From a bacterium 336/3 (GTDB taxonomy: Bacteria > Bacteroidota > Bacteroidia > Cytophagales > Thermonemataceae), in the NCBI GenBank assembly GCA_001281695.1, contig LJIE01000001.1:1502586-1566585 (forward strand): a stretch of 64,000 nt of DNA. Direction: 5' to 3'. The notes under the pieces are model-generated. The model was not told where the DNA came from. It did not search any database and was given only the letters and a program-made list of their open reading frames with translations. This document shows positions 9,151-17,295 of this stretch, piece after piece. Position 1 is the stretch's first letter. Each line of letters starts with the position of its first letter. The position numbers were made by a program, and so were the translations under genes.

Positions 9151-9834
9151 CACAAAGTTTTTAATAATTTCTATATTAGGAATAATAATTTCTTTCTGAG
9201 AATAGGTTAAGATACCTTCTTTTTCAAGGTCTTTGAAAAGTGATATAATAGTTTGTCTTGTGGTACAAATGAGTTGTGCAATATCTTTCTGAGTTAAATA
9301 ATTGGGTAATATAAATGTAGAAGACTGTACATTTTCTTTCTCAATAATCATATTTAAAAGTAGTAGTAGGCGTGTTTTAGCATCTTTAAATAAAATATTT
9401 TTATAGCTGTTCTGAATTTTTTTGAAATTAAAACCAATAAATTTTATATAATTCAAAGCAAAATCAGGTTTTTTATACATTATTTCTTCTAATTTTTCTC
9501 TGTAAAAAGTACAAATGATAGCCTCATCTGAAACTACCTTAAAAAACTCTTCGTTTTTTCCAGGTTTTTCTAAATTTAAGTCGCCAAACATATCACCCTT
9601 TTGAAGAATATCTATCAAAAGTTCTTCACCTTCTTCATTAATACTGATGAGTTTGATAGTACCTTGTTTTAAAAAGTAAATTCTTTCCTTATCACTAAAG
9701 GGTAAATCTATTAATTCATTTTTTTTAGATTTCTTAAACCGTTTTAAAATACATAAAGCGTCTATTTCAGAAAAACTCAAATTTCTAAAGAGTTTATGTT
9801 CATGTAAATACCAATATTTTAGGTTTGATGTCAT
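9136..9834 (-). CDS. Crp/Fnr family transcriptional regulator
   Basis: This is a 232-residue regulator. The N-terminal cyclic-nucleotide-binding-like barrel is visible (IYFLKQGTIKLISINEEGEE, GDMFGDLNL), followed by the long dimer helix. The C-terminal winged helix has the recognition-helix pattern LTQKDIAQLICTTRQTIISLF. There are no clustered N-terminal cysteines, so an Fe-S oxygen sensor of the Fnr type is unlikely, and the ligand cannot be inferred. It lies directly upstream of the YHS, MsrB/MsrA and DinB genes on the same strand. The palindrome over its stop codon and the YHS promoter is a plausible target. Confidence 0.9.
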   Translation of the reverse strand: MTSNLKYWYLHEHKLFRNLSFSEIDALCILKRFKKSKKNELIDLPFSDKERIYFLKQGTIKLISINEEGEELLIDILQKGDMFGDLNLEKPGKNEEFFKVVSDEAIICTFYREKLEEIMYKKPDFALNYIKFIGFNFKKIQNSYKNILFKDAKTRLLLLLNMIIEKENVQSSTFILPNYLTQKDIAQLICTTRQTIISLFKDLEKEGILTYSQKEIIIPNIEIIKNFVQNVK

Positions 9835-10158
9835 ATCTTTTTTACTTGCTGATGAATTCTGACTAAAATCAAGTTACTACAATTCATAAACTCTTATTAT
9901 GTAGCTTAAATCTAGTTATTTACTTTTTAAGTAATACAATTTAATAATATTCTTTTTTGAGCTTACGGCCTTAGAGCTATAACAACACTAAAAAAATTAC
10001 GTTTTATATAGAAAATGAAGAATAAAAATACTTTTGAGCCTTTGTGTGAAGAAGTAATAAAGTTAGATGATAAAATATAGAAGGCTTTAATTTTTTTCGT
10101 AAAAACTATGTTTTAATTTTAATAGTAAAAATGCATTTTAACATTAAATCCATATTTA
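9835..10158. other. Intergenic region between divergent genes
   Basis: These 324 AT-rich bases separate the leftward Crp/Fnr gene from the rightward propeller-like gene. I see no RNA gene or mobile element. A 21-codon open frame at 10015-10080 has no supporting feature. The last bases form the start-codon hairpin at 10142-10161. Promoters for both flanking genes presumably lie here, but none matches the consensus well. Confidence 0.6.
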
Positions 10159-10161
10159 ATG
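10142..10161 (+). promoter_or_regulatory. Hairpin covering a start codon
   Basis: CATTAAAT at 10142-10149 and ATTTAATG at 10154-10161 are perfect inverted repeats with a CCAT loop, and the right arm contains the ATG of the following gene. The stem is all A/T except for its terminal C-G pair, so any effect on translation would be weak. Confidence 0.3.
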
Positions 10162-10980
10162 ATAAGTTATCTTAAAAGAATATTTTTTTTCTTTGTTTTG
10201 TTGAAGGCAGAGGTGTTTGCCCAGAACATAAATCTTATAAAAACTGTCCAAATCCCTTTTGTTCAAAATGTTTCTATGGATTTCTATGGAAATATCTATG
10301 TTGCAGATAGCCAAGGAAATTTAACACAATACAATGAAAAAGGAGATAGTTTGAAGCGTTTTGCTCCTGAACAAGTGGCAAACTTACATTCTTTAGAAGC
10401 ATGGAAAGGGCTTGAAATACTTCTGTTTTACAGAGACTTACAACGTTATACTTGGTTAAATCGGTTTCTTGTACCTTTAGAAACTCAAAACTTAGATAGT
10501 GAAAAAATAGGATTTGCTCGTCTACTTACTTATGCTAATGATGGTAATTTATGGTTATTTGATGAACAAGATTTCTCTTTAAAAAAATATCAAACGAATA
10601 CTAATACAGTTCATATTAAAACTCCATGCGATTTGATTTTTAACCCAAAAATATACTCTCTGAGCTTTCTGAGGGAATATCAGAATCAGGTTTTTCTAGT
10701 AGATTCAAATTCAGGAATTTTTATCTTCGATAATTTTGGAAATTACAAAAAAAATTTACAAATTAGTAACATAAATTTTATCAGTTTCGTTAAAGATGAT
10801 ATAGCATATATCGATAAAAATGTGTTATATTTACGTCATCTTTACACAGATGTTCAACATAAACTTCATTTGCCTATAGAATACAATTACAAAGATTTTT
10901 TTTTAATTAGCACCAATTATGTGTATCTTTTTACATCAAAAGAAATGCTAATTTTTAAATACAATAAAAAAAATCCATAA
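10159..10980 (+). CDS. Exported beta-propeller-like protein of unknown function
   Basis: This 273-residue protein has a signal peptide (cleavage near VFAQN). Short repeats such as MDFYGNIYVADSQGNLTQY and YANDGNLWLFDEQDFSLKKY resemble NHL or six-bladed propeller strands. No catalytic motif is visible. Similar lone propeller-like proteins occur widely in Bacteroidota without assigned function. The next gene, the small CTD-like protein, begins at 11032 after a 51-base gap, and the sugar transferase follows, so the three may form one transcript. The function remains unknown; a periplasmic or surface location is likely. Confidence 0.65.
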   Translation: MISYLKRIFFFFVLLKAEVFAQNINLIKTVQIPFVQNVSMDFYGNIYVADSQGNLTQYNEKGDSLKRFAPEQVANLHSLEAWKGLEILLFYRDLQRYTWLNRFLVPLETQNLDSEKIGFARLLTYANDGNLWLFDEQDFSLKKYQTNTNTVHIKTPCDLIFNPKIYSLSFLREYQNQVFLVDSNSGIFIFDNFGNYKKNLQISNINFISFVKDDIAYIDKNVLYLRHLYTDVQHKLHLPIEYNYKDFFLISTNYVYLFTSKEMLIFKYNKKNP

Positions 10981-11031
10981 TTGGATTCATTTGGCAAGGT
11001 TTTGGTAGTATTCATTCCAAATTATTGCAAA

Positions 11032-11394
11032 ATGAGAAAACTGTTTACATATATTTTAATTCTCTTGAGTGTTTATATAGGTTTTGTAGAACCCGTAAAA
11101 GCCTCTGATACAGCTATTACTCAAGAAGAAGAATACAATCCAACAAATATAGAATTTGAGGTACGCTTAACAGCTCCCCGCCGATTTGCCGTGATTTTCG
11201 AAAATCCTGATGGTAATTCAATTTATGTGAAAGTATATGACATGGTAGGCAATCAAGTGGCTCAAGAAATATCTAATCATAAAGGACGTTTTGCAAAAGA
11301 ATTTGATATGAGTAGCAGTCGTTCCGAAGTTTTCATTGTAGAAGTAGGCAATGCACGCATTAATAACACTAAAAGAGTATTCTTGCAGAAATGA
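11032..11394 (+). CDS. Solitary T9SS CTD-like small exported protein
   Basis: This 120-residue protein has a signal peptide (about 1-24, ending VKASD). The remaining 90 residues look like a type A type-IX-secretion C-terminal sorting domain: IYVKVYDMVGNQVAQE, GRFAKEFDMS, VFIVEVGN and a final KRVFLQK. Normally this beta-sandwich is the tail of a larger cargo. Here nothing precedes it. The ATG at 11032 is preferred over an upstream TTG at 10981 because the signal peptide begins there. The sugar transferase gene starts 7 bases after the stop. It might be a decoy, a carrier, or a relative with another use of the fold. Confidence 0.65.
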   Translation: MRKLFTYILILLSVYIGFVEPVKASDTAITQEEEYNPTNIEFEVRLTAPRRFAVIFENPDGNSIYVKVYDMVGNQVAQEISNHKGRFAKEFDMSSSRSEVFIVEVGNARINNTKRVFLQK

Positions 11395-11401
11395 TAAACG
11401 C

Positions 11402-11938
11402 ATGTATGTTCGTTTTTTAAAGCCTATTTTAGACATCTTATTTTCAATAATCACCTTACCTTTTATTCTGCCAATATTTTTGGCAGTTTTTTTATTGCTT
11501 TTGATTTTCAATAAAGGTAGAGTATTTTTCACACAAATACGACCAGGGTTACATGGGAAGCCTTTTAAGATATTCAAATTTAGAACTTTATATGATGAAA
11601 AAGAAGGTACTGATGAAGAAAGAGCTACTCCAATAGGTAAAATTTTACGCAAAACTTATTTAGATGAGTTGCCTCAAATATTGAATATTCTACTTTTAGA
11701 TATGAGTTGGATAGGTCCCAGACCATTATTAATGGAATACTTGAATGTCTATACCACAGAACAACACCAAAGACACCATGTAAAACCAGGTATTACAGGG
11801 CTTGCCCAAATCAAAGAAAGTAAAAATGCTTCTCTTTCTGAAAAAACGCTTTGGGATGTTCGTTATGTAAAATCTATTTCTTTTCGTCTGGATGCTTATA
11901 TCACATGGCATACAATTTTAAAAATTTTAGGAAGATAA
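11402..11938 (+). CDS. PglC-type phosphoglycosyl transferase (bacterial sugar transferase)
   Basis: This 178-residue enzyme belongs to the monotopic phosphoglycosyl transferases, which start glycan synthesis by moving a phosphosugar to undecaprenyl phosphate at the inner membrane. One N-terminal hydrophobic re-entrant helix (about 10-36) is followed by FKIFKFRTL, the YLDELPQ motif whose Asp-Glu (near 88-89) is the catalytic dyad, WIGPRPLL, and KPGITGLAQI. The length fits the minimal PglC form. The ATG at 11402 comes 7 bases after the previous stop. The nucleotide sugar used is unknown. Its pairing with a T9SS sorting-like protein is notable because T9SS cargo is anchored to a glycolipid. Confidence 0.88.
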   Translation: MYVRFLKPILDILFSIITLPFILPIFLAVFLLLLIFNKGRVFFTQIRPGLHGKPFKIFKFRTLYDEKEGTDEERATPIGKILRKTYLDELPQILNILLLDMSWIGPRPLLMEYLNVYTTEQHQRHHVKPGITGLAQIKESKNASLSEKTLWDVRYVKSISFRLDAYITWHTILKILGR

Positions 11939-11940
11939 TT

Positions 11941-11973
11941 TTTGAGAAAAAATAAAATGAACGCTTATCTTTG
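11941..11973 (+). promoter_or_regulatory. folD promoter
   Basis: TTTG at 11941-11944, a 21-base spacer and TATCTTTG at 11966-11973 match the Bacteroidota promoter consensus exactly. The predicted start of transcription near 11980 leaves a leader of about 27 bases before the ATG at 12007. Confidence 0.7.
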
Positions 11974-12006
11974 TAAGCATTCAACCACCTCAAAATAATA
12001 CTTCTC

Positions 12007-12888
12007 ATGATACTCCTCGATGGAAAAAAAACTTCTCAAGAAATTAAAGATGAATTAAAGTTAGCAGTTGATGCAATCAGGCAACAAGGCGGAAAAATTC
12101 CTCATTTGGCTGCTGTTTTGGTAGGTAATGATGGTGCAAGTGAAACCTATGTAGCCAGTAAGGTAAAGAGTTGTGAAGAAGTAGGATTTGGCTCTACACT
12201 TATTCGTTTGGAAGCTAGTATTTCTGAAAATGAGCTATTACAAACCATTGAAAATCTTAATAACAACCCTGAAGTAGATGGTTTTATTGTACAATTGCCC
12301 CTTCCTAAACATATTTCTGAAAATAAAGTTATTGAAAGTATAGCTCCAGAGAAAGATGTAGATGGTTTTCATCCTATCAATATTGGTAGAATGGCAAAAA
12401 ACCTGCCTGCATACATTCCAGCTACCCCTTATGGTATTTTACAAATGCTTGAAAGATACGATATTGAAACATCAGGAAAGCATTGTGTAGTAATAGGCAG
12501 AAGTAACATTGTAGGTTCACCCATGAGTATACTGATGGCAAGAAATACCAAGATAGGTAACTGTACTGTAACACTTTGTCATAGTAAAACCCAAAATCTA
12601 GAAGAATTTACCAAAAAAGCTGACATTGTAATAGTTGCTTTGGGAAAACCTGAGTTTTTGACTGCCAATATGATAAAAGAAGGAGCTGTTGTTATTGATG
12701 TAGGAATTACGAGAGTAGAAGATGACACCAAAAAATCGGGTTATCGAATAGTGGGTGATGTACGTTTTGACGAAGTAAGCCAAAAGGCATCATTTATTAC
12801 TCCTGTTCCAGGTGGAGTGGGCTTGATGACTGTAACTTCTTTAATGCAAAACACACTCTTAGCTGCCCAAAAACGTGTTTATCAATAA
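12007..12888 (+). CDS. folD: Bifunctional methylenetetrahydrofolate dehydrogenase/cyclohydrolase
   Basis: FolD interconverts 5,10-methylene-, methenyl- and 10-formyl-tetrahydrofolate in cytosolic one-carbon metabolism, using NADP. The 293-residue length is typical. Visible motifs are the catalytic Tyr/Lys in ETYVASK (near 48 and 52), [24 protein letters not shown], the nucleotide-binding [13 protein letters not shown], and PGGVGLMT near the C-terminus. It has its own promoter at 11941-11973 and ends at a strong hairpin at 12896-12923, so it is a single-gene unit. Confidence 0.97.
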   Translation: MILLDGKKTSQEIKDELKLAVDAIRQQGGKIPHLAAVLVGNDGASETYVASKVKSCEEVGFGSTLIRLEASISENELLQTIENLNNNPEVDGFIVQLPLPKHISENKVIESIAPEKDVDGFHPINIGRMAKNLPAYIPATPYGILQMLERYDIETSGKHCVVIGRSNIVGSPMSILMARNTKIGNCTVTLCHSKTQNLEEFTKKADIVIVALGKPEFLTANMIKEGAVVIDVGITRVEDDTKKSGYRIVGDVRFDEVSQKASFITPVPGGVGLMTVTSLMQNTLLAAQKRVYQ

Positions 12889-12895
12889 AAAGCTT

Positions 12896-12923
12896 AAAAA
12901 GGTGAAGTTTTTCACCTTTTTTT
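12896..12923 (+). terminator. Terminator after folD
   Basis: AAAAAGGTGAA at 12896-12906, a GTTT loop and TTCACCTTTTT from 12911 form an 11-base-pair stem, followed by a T-run. It is a classic rho-independent terminator. Confidence 0.88.
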
Positions 12924-13004
12924 ATTTTGGAAAGTTTAAAGAACATAACACATCATTAGATTGTTAATAAAGATGTATCAATTAATTTTTATAAAATCAA
13001 ATTT

Positions 13005-13991
13005 ATGGAATATAGACGTTTAGGTAAATCAGGTTTACAAGTTAGTGTACTTTCTTTTGGCTCTTGGCTTACATTTGGCAAACAAATAGGCGATACAACA
13101 GCCGAAGACCTTATGAAAATTGCTTATGATAATGGCATCAACTTCTTTGATAATGCTGAAATCTACTCCAAAGGGCAATCAGAAATAGTAATGGGAAATG
13201 CCTTGAAAAAATTGGGCTGGTCAAGAGATACTTTTGTGGTATCGAGTAAAGTCTTTTTTGGAGCAGGTGGCAGATTGCCAAATCAAACAGGTTTGAGCAG
13301 AAAACACGTTTTTGAAGCTTGTGATGCAGCTTTAAAACGCCTGCAAGTAGATTACTTAGATTTATATTTTTGTCATCGCCCAGATAAAAATACACCCATT
13401 GAGGAAACAGTTTGGGCAATGAACGATTTGGTTAGAATGGGAAAAGTGTTGTATTGGGGAACATCAGAGTGGTCAGCTCAAGAAATTCAAGAGGCTTATT
13501 CTGTAGCAAGACAATATAATCTGATTCCTCCCACAATGGAGCAACCTCAATACAATATGCTTCACAGAGATAGAGTAGAAGTAGAATATACTCAACTCTA
13601 TAAAAATATTGGCTTAGGAACGACTATTTGGTCTCCTTTGGCATCAGGAATATTAACAGGTAAATACAACGAAAATTTCCCAGATGATACAAGATTGAAT
13701 ATAGAGGGTTTAGAGTGGCTCAAAGATAGAGAGCTTACTGAAAGAAAAATCGAAAAAGTAAGAAAATTGACAACTTTTGCCAAAGAATTGGGTACTACCA
13801 TGCCTCTTTTGGCTTTGGCGTGGGCAATTAAACCTGCTTATATCAGCACAGCAATTACAGGGGCTTCTAAAACGAGCCAGTTACAAGAAAATCTAAAAGC
13901 TATTGAGGTAGCCAACACATTACTAACACCAGAAGTAATGGCTAAAATTGAAGCTATTTTAGAGAATACGCCTGTAAACCCTATGTTTTAA
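13005..13991 (+). CDS. Aldo/keto reductase (Kv-beta / YghZ-like)
   Basis: This is a 328-residue NADPH-dependent oxidoreductase of the aldo/keto reductase superfamily. The catalytic tetrad is intact: Asp near 49 and Tyr near 54 in FFDNAEIYS, Lys near 82 in VSSKVF, and His near 124 in LYFCHRPD. The sequence follows the voltage-gated potassium channel beta-subunit branch (starting MEYRRLGKSGLQVS, with SPLASGILTGKY), which includes YghZ of enteric bacteria. The physiological aldehyde substrate is not known. It lies between two terminators and is probably transcribed alone. Confidence 0.92.
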   Translation: MEYRRLGKSGLQVSVLSFGSWLTFGKQIGDTTAEDLMKIAYDNGINFFDNAEIYSKGQSEIVMGNALKKLGWSRDTFVVSSKVFFGAGGRLPNQTGLSRKHVFEACDAALKRLQVDYLDLYFCHRPDKNTPIEETVWAMNDLVRMGKVLYWGTSEWSAQEIQEAYSVARQYNLIPPTMEQPQYNMLHRDRVEVEYTQLYKNIGLGTTIWSPLASGILTGKYNENFPDDTRLNIEGLEWLKDRELTERKIEKVRKLTTFAKELGTTMPLLALAWAIKPAYISTAITGASKTSQLQENLKAIEVANTLLTPEVMAKIEAILENTPVNPMF

Positions 13992-13992
13992 T

Positions 13993-14020
13993 AAAAAGCT
14001 CTTGGAAACAAGAGCTTTTT
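13993..14020. terminator. Bidirectional terminator between the aldo/keto reductase and accC units
   Basis: AAAAAGCTCTTG, a GAAA tetraloop and CAAGAGCTTTTT form a perfect 12-base stem with A and T runs on the two sides. It ends both the rightward reductase gene and the leftward accC transcript; the small gene on the minus strand ends at its edge. Confidence 0.9.
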
Positions 14021-14205
14021 TATGAATAAACTTCTTTGGGATATTTTCTACGAATTTTATTAATCATGAATTTCTTACGCATCTCAAAACTATTGGGATG
14101 CATTTGTTCAAAATCGGAACGTAAGGCAAGCCAAAGCGTATGTTCTTGCTCTTGTAAAGCTTGCCAATCAATGTTTTTCTTTTCAAAATATTCTTCGAGA
14201 GTCAT
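14020..14205 (-). CDS. Small conserved-looking protein coupled to accC
   Basis: This 61-residue protein is acidic at the N-terminus and basic at the C-terminus and probably helical (MTLEEYFEKKNIDW, then RKKFMINKIRRKYPKE). I do not recognise a family. Its ATG overlaps the accC stop by one base (TAATG), so translation is probably coupled, and the transcript ends at the hairpin just after its stop. It could be an accessory factor for biotin carboxylase. That is inferred from position only. Confidence 0.6.
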   Translation of the reverse strand: MTLEEYFEKKNIDWQALQEQEHTLWLALRSDFEQMHPNSFEMRKKFMINKIRRKYPKEVYS

Positions 14206-15701
14206 TACAATTTAGCTCTTTTTCTCCAATTACTTTTGCTTGTAGTAGGTTGTTGGTCAGTTGCTTGGCTGCTTTTTTTCTGACTTAAAAGCAAATCTAC
14301 AACCATTGCTCCTACTTTTGCTTTAGTTTGGTTCTTTGGTTTTACCAGTTTCTCAGGAGTGAAATAATCTTTCACAAAATTGGTATCAAAATGCCCTGAA
14401 ATGAAAGACTCATGTTCTAATACGAATTTACAGAACCCAAGCGTAGTTTCAATACCTGTAATTTGGTATTCATCAATGGCTCTTTTCATTCTGTTGATAG
14501 CTTCCTCTCTGTCCTTGCCTGTGGCAATAAGTTTTGCAATCATAGGGTCATAATAAATAGGAATTTCCATACCTTGCTCAAAACCATCATCTACACGAAT
14601 ACCTGCCCCTTGTGGACGTATATATGTTGTGAGTGTACCAATATCAGGCAAGAAGTTATTTGTTGGGTCTTCAGCATATACTCTGATTTCAAGAGCATGC
14701 CCTAATATTTTTAAATCTTCTTGTTTAAAACTCAGAGGCTCGCCTTGAGCAATTTTGATTTGTTCTTTGACCAAGTCTATACCTGTAATTTGCTCTGTAA
14801 CAGGATGTTCTACTTGAAGACGAGTGTTCATTTCCAAGAAATAAAACTTTAAATCTTGTCCCATAACAAACTCTACTGTTCCTGCATTGAAGTACCCACA
14901 CGAACGAGCCACATTTACGGCAGCCTCACCAATGGCTTTGCGTACTTCGGGCGTAAGAATGGGGGAGGGAGCTTCTTCAATTACTTTTTGGTGTCTGCGT
15001 TGGATAGAACATTCTCTTTCAAAGAGATACACAATATTACCATGTTGGTCACCCAAAATCTGAACTTCAATATGTTTGGGAGCCAATACAAATTTTTCAA
15101 TAAATACAGAGCCATCACCAAAAGCGGAAATAGCTTCACTTACAGCTCTTTCCATTTGTTCTTCAAACTCTTTTTCGTTTTCTACAAGTCGCATACCTTT
15201 TCCACCACCACCAGCAGAGGCTTTGATGAGTACAGGATAGCCAATTTCTTCAGCAATTTTCTTAGCTTCTGTAATATCCGAAATTGCACCAGCTGTACCA
15301 GGTACCATTGGTACATTAAATTTCTTAGCAGATTCTTTCGCAGCCAATTTACTACCCATTACTTCAATGGCTTTTACAGGAGGTCCTACAAAAATAAGTC
15401 CTGCTTCTTCTACCATTTTAGCAAATTGAGCATTTTCTGAAAGGAAACCGTACCCTGGGTGAATCGCATCTACACCCAAACGTTTTGCCACTTCAATAAT
15501 TTTTTCGCCTCTTAAATATGACTGGTTGCTTGGTGCTTCGCCAATACAAACAGCTTCATCAGCATAACGAACATGCAAAGCTTTTCTATCGGCGGTGCTA
15601 TATACAGCCACTGTTTTGATACCCATTTCTTTGGCTGAACGCATGACACGCAAAGCAATTTCTCCTCGATTGGCTACTAAAAGTTTTTGTATTTTTTTCA
15701 T
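14205..15701 (-). CDS. accC: Acetyl-CoA/acyl-CoA carboxylase, biotin carboxylase subunit
   Basis: This 498-residue ATP-grasp enzyme carboxylates biotin on its carrier protein, the first half-reaction of acyl-CoA carboxylation. The start KKIQKLLVANRGEIALRV is canonical, followed by GYGFLSENA, the ATP-binding GGGGKGMR, the EAPSP and RLQVEHPVTE motifs, and the biotin carboxylase C domain (LGHALEIRVYAEDP). About 50 C-terminal residues rich in Lys, Gln and Ser extend beyond the E. coli protein. No accB lies nearby, so this may be a propionyl-CoA- or acetyl-CoA-specific copy. It is flanked by the small EF-Tu-domain-like gene upstream (8-base gap) and the 61-residue gene downstream. Confidence 0.94.
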   Translation of the reverse strand: MKKIQKLLVANRGEIALRVMRSAKEMGIKTVAVYSTADRKALHVRYADEAVCIGEAPSNQSYLRGEKIIEVAKRLGVDAIHPGYGFLSENAQFAKMVEEAGLIFVGPPVKAIEVMGSKLAAKESAKKFNVPMVPGTAGAISDITEAKKIAEEIGYPVLIKASAGGGGKGMRLVENEKEFEEQMERAVSEAISAFGDGSVFIEKFVLAPKHIEVQILGDQHGNIVYLFERECSIQRRHQKVIEEAPSPILTPEVRKAIGEAAVNVARSCGYFNAGTVEFVMGQDLKFYFLEMNTRLQVEHPVTEQITGIDLVKEQIKIAQGEPLSFKQEDLKILGHALEIRVYAEDPTNNFLPDIGTLTTYIRPQGAGIRVDDGFEQGMEIPIYYDPMIAKLIATGKDREEAINRMKRAIDEYQITGIETTLGFCKFVLEHESFISGHFDTNFVKDYFTPEKLVKPKNQTKAKVGAMVVDLLLSQKKSSQATDQQPTTSKSNWRKRAKL

Positions 15702-15709
15702 GAAACAGA

Positions 15710-15982
15710 TTATTCAAATATGTCGAATGTTTTATTTTTTATCTCTAAATCTTTTATTTCATCATAATCTTTGAATGAAATCGAAAAAGCTACTTTTTCT
15801 TCAGGTCTGATATTAGGATTTCTTATAGAAATCATTTCAATAGCTTTTATTGTGATAAATTTATCAAAAATGTAGATAAAATCACCCTTGCCAAAATTTC
15901 CTTCTATCAAATTCCCTACTAACACACCACCTCTGCCTGTAATTCTAAAAGTATCTATGATTTCAAAAATGGCAACTTTCAT
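15710..15982 (-). CDS. Small protein resembling EF-Tu domain 2
   Basis: This is a 90-residue protein. The segment FRITGRGGVLVGNLIEGNFGKGDF closely follows the beta-barrel signature of elongation-factor domain 2 (FTITGRGTVxxGRIExGxxxxGD in EF-Tu), and a C-terminal strand with VAFSISFKDYDEI also fits. There is no G domain. It may be a stand-alone translation-barrel-like protein. It sits upstream of accC with an 8-base gap on the same strand, so the two are likely co-transcribed. The function is unknown; it is unlikely to be a gene fragment because the barrel appears complete and in frame. Confidence 0.6.
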   Translation of the reverse strand: MKVAIFEIIDTFRITGRGGVLVGNLIEGNFGKGDFIYIFDKFITIKAIEMISIRNPNIRPEEKVAFSISFKDYDEIKDLEIKNKTFDIFE

Positions 15983-16069
15983 AATTTATCATTCACCACT
16001 TATAATTATTTCAGCGAATCTAAATACTTTTTTGATTTTTTCATAAAAATAACACCTTTATGTAGTAAT

Positions 16070-16195
16070 GCCTATAGGCAAAATGTTGAAAATTTACTAT
16101 CTTTGTTTAAGACTCAGACTATATTGAAACCTATAAGGTTTATGAATATTTTCTTTTACAACTAACTGATATACAAATCGAAACCTTATAGGTTT
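16070..16195 (+). promoter_or_regulatory. ruvB upstream region with three CCTATAGG-type palindromes
   Basis: GCCTATAGGC at 16070-16079 is a perfect palindrome. A -7-like box TATCTTTG lies at 16098-16105. AAACCTATAAGGTTT at 16127-16141 and its exact reverse complement at 16181-16195 follow. Each can fold alone, or they can pair with each other across 39 bases in the predicted ruvB leader. No good -33 box is visible. A role in regulation is inferred. Confidence 0.5.
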
Positions 16196-16212
16196 GATAA
16201 AATTTATATTTC

Positions 16213-17244
16213 ATGCGAAAAGATTATTTGACAGGCAATGACGATGGGCTTTCGTCTTCAGATAAGGAAATAGAAAAAGCCTTACGCCCCCTAAGTTTTG
16301 ATGATTTTACAGGACAAGATAGAATTGTAGAAAATTTAAAAGTGTTTGTATTGGCTGCCAAACAACGCCAAGAAGCTCTTGACCATGTTTTATTGCATGG
16401 ACCTCCAGGGCTTGGAAAAACAACACTTTCTAACATCATTGCCAATGAACTGGGCGTAGAAATGATGACCACTTCGGGACCTGTTTTGGATAAACCCAGC
16501 GACTTGGCGGGCTTGCTTACCAAGCTCAATACTAATGATGTACTATTTATAGATGAAATTCATCGGTTGAATCCAATTGTTGAAGAATACTTGTATTCGG
16601 CAATGGAAGACTATAAAATAGATATTATGCTCGATTCGGGTCCCAATGCCCGAACTGTACAAATAGGACTAAACCCTTTTACACTCATTGGTGCAACCAC
16701 TCGTTCGGGCTTGCTAACAGCCCCACTTCGAGCCAGATTTGCTATTAATTCTCGTTTGCAATATTATGATGCACAGCTTCTTACACAAATCGTGAAACGT
16801 TCTTGTGGTATTTTGGGAATGCCCATTTCCGAAGATGCAGCCTACGAAATAGCTCGCAGAAGCAGAGGAACGCCTCGTATTGCCAATAATTTACTCAGAC
16901 GTACTCGAGATTTTGCACAAGTAAAAGGAGATGGTAAGATTGATATGAAAATTGCAGAAATAGCCCTCCAAGCCCTTGAAGTAGATAAAAATGGCTTGGA
17001 CGAAATGGACAATCGTATTTTACTGACTATTATTCAGAAATTTAAGGGTGGACCTGTGGGAATAACCACGATTGCTACTGCTTGTGGTGAAGATGCTGAA
17101 ACGATTGAGGAGGTTTATGAGCCATTTTTAATTCAGGAAGGGTATATCAAGCGTACAGCAAGAGGACGAGAAGCTACAGAACAAGCTTATAAACATCTTG
17201 GTATCAGCCACTTTACACAAGGAATAGATTTATTTGGAGGATAA
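16213..17244 (+). CDS. ruvB: Holliday junction branch migration helicase RuvB
   Basis: RuvB is the AAA+ motor that drives branch migration with RuvA during recombinational repair. The 343-residue protein has Walker A GPPGLGKTT (near 63-71), Walker B LFIDEIHRL (near 111-119), sensor I GATTRSGLL, the arginine-finger region PLRARF, and a C-terminal winged helix (FLIQEGYIKRTARGRE). Length and order are normal. No ruvA or ruvC is adjacent. The leader carries paired inverted repeats, and the gene ends at a strong terminator (17245-17277). Confidence 0.98.
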   Translation: MRKDYLTGNDDGLSSSDKEIEKALRPLSFDDFTGQDRIVENLKVFVLAAKQRQEALDHVLLHGPPGLGKTTLSNIIANELGVEMMTTSGPVLDKPSDLAGLLTKLNTNDVLFIDEIHRLNPIVEEYLYSAMEDYKIDIMLDSGPNARTVQIGLNPFTLIGATTRSGLLTAPLRARFAINSRLQYYDAQLLTQIVKRSCGILGMPISEDAAYEIARRSRGTPRIANNLLRRTRDFAQVKGDGKIDMKIAEIALQALEVDKNGLDEMDNRILLTIIQKFKGGPVGITTIATACGEDAETIEEVYEPFLIQEGYIKRTARGREATEQAYKHLGISHFTQGIDLFGG

Positions 17245-17277
17245 AAAAGCCTTCTAAACTTTGTTTAGAAGGCTTTT
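17245..17277. terminator. Terminator after ruvB and trigger factor
   Basis: AAAAGCCTTCTAAAC and TTTAGAAGGCTTTT form a stem of about 14 base pairs with a short loop. Both flanks carry A/T runs, so it can terminate the convergent ruvB and trigger factor transcripts. Confidence 0.9.
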
Positions 17278-17295
17278 AATTATATGTATGTTTTA

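Noticed and set aside
10015-10080. A 21-codon open frame in the 9835-10158 gap (MKNKNTFEP...)
   Set aside because: No promoter, no family resemblance and no conserved context. Short frames are expected by chance in AT-rich sequence.
16127-16195. Paired AAACCTATAAGGTTT elements as a CRISPR or insertion-sequence end
   Set aside because: Only two copies, inverted, 15 bases each, with no spacers of equal length, no transposase and no target duplication visible. Better described as a leader hairpin or REP-like element.
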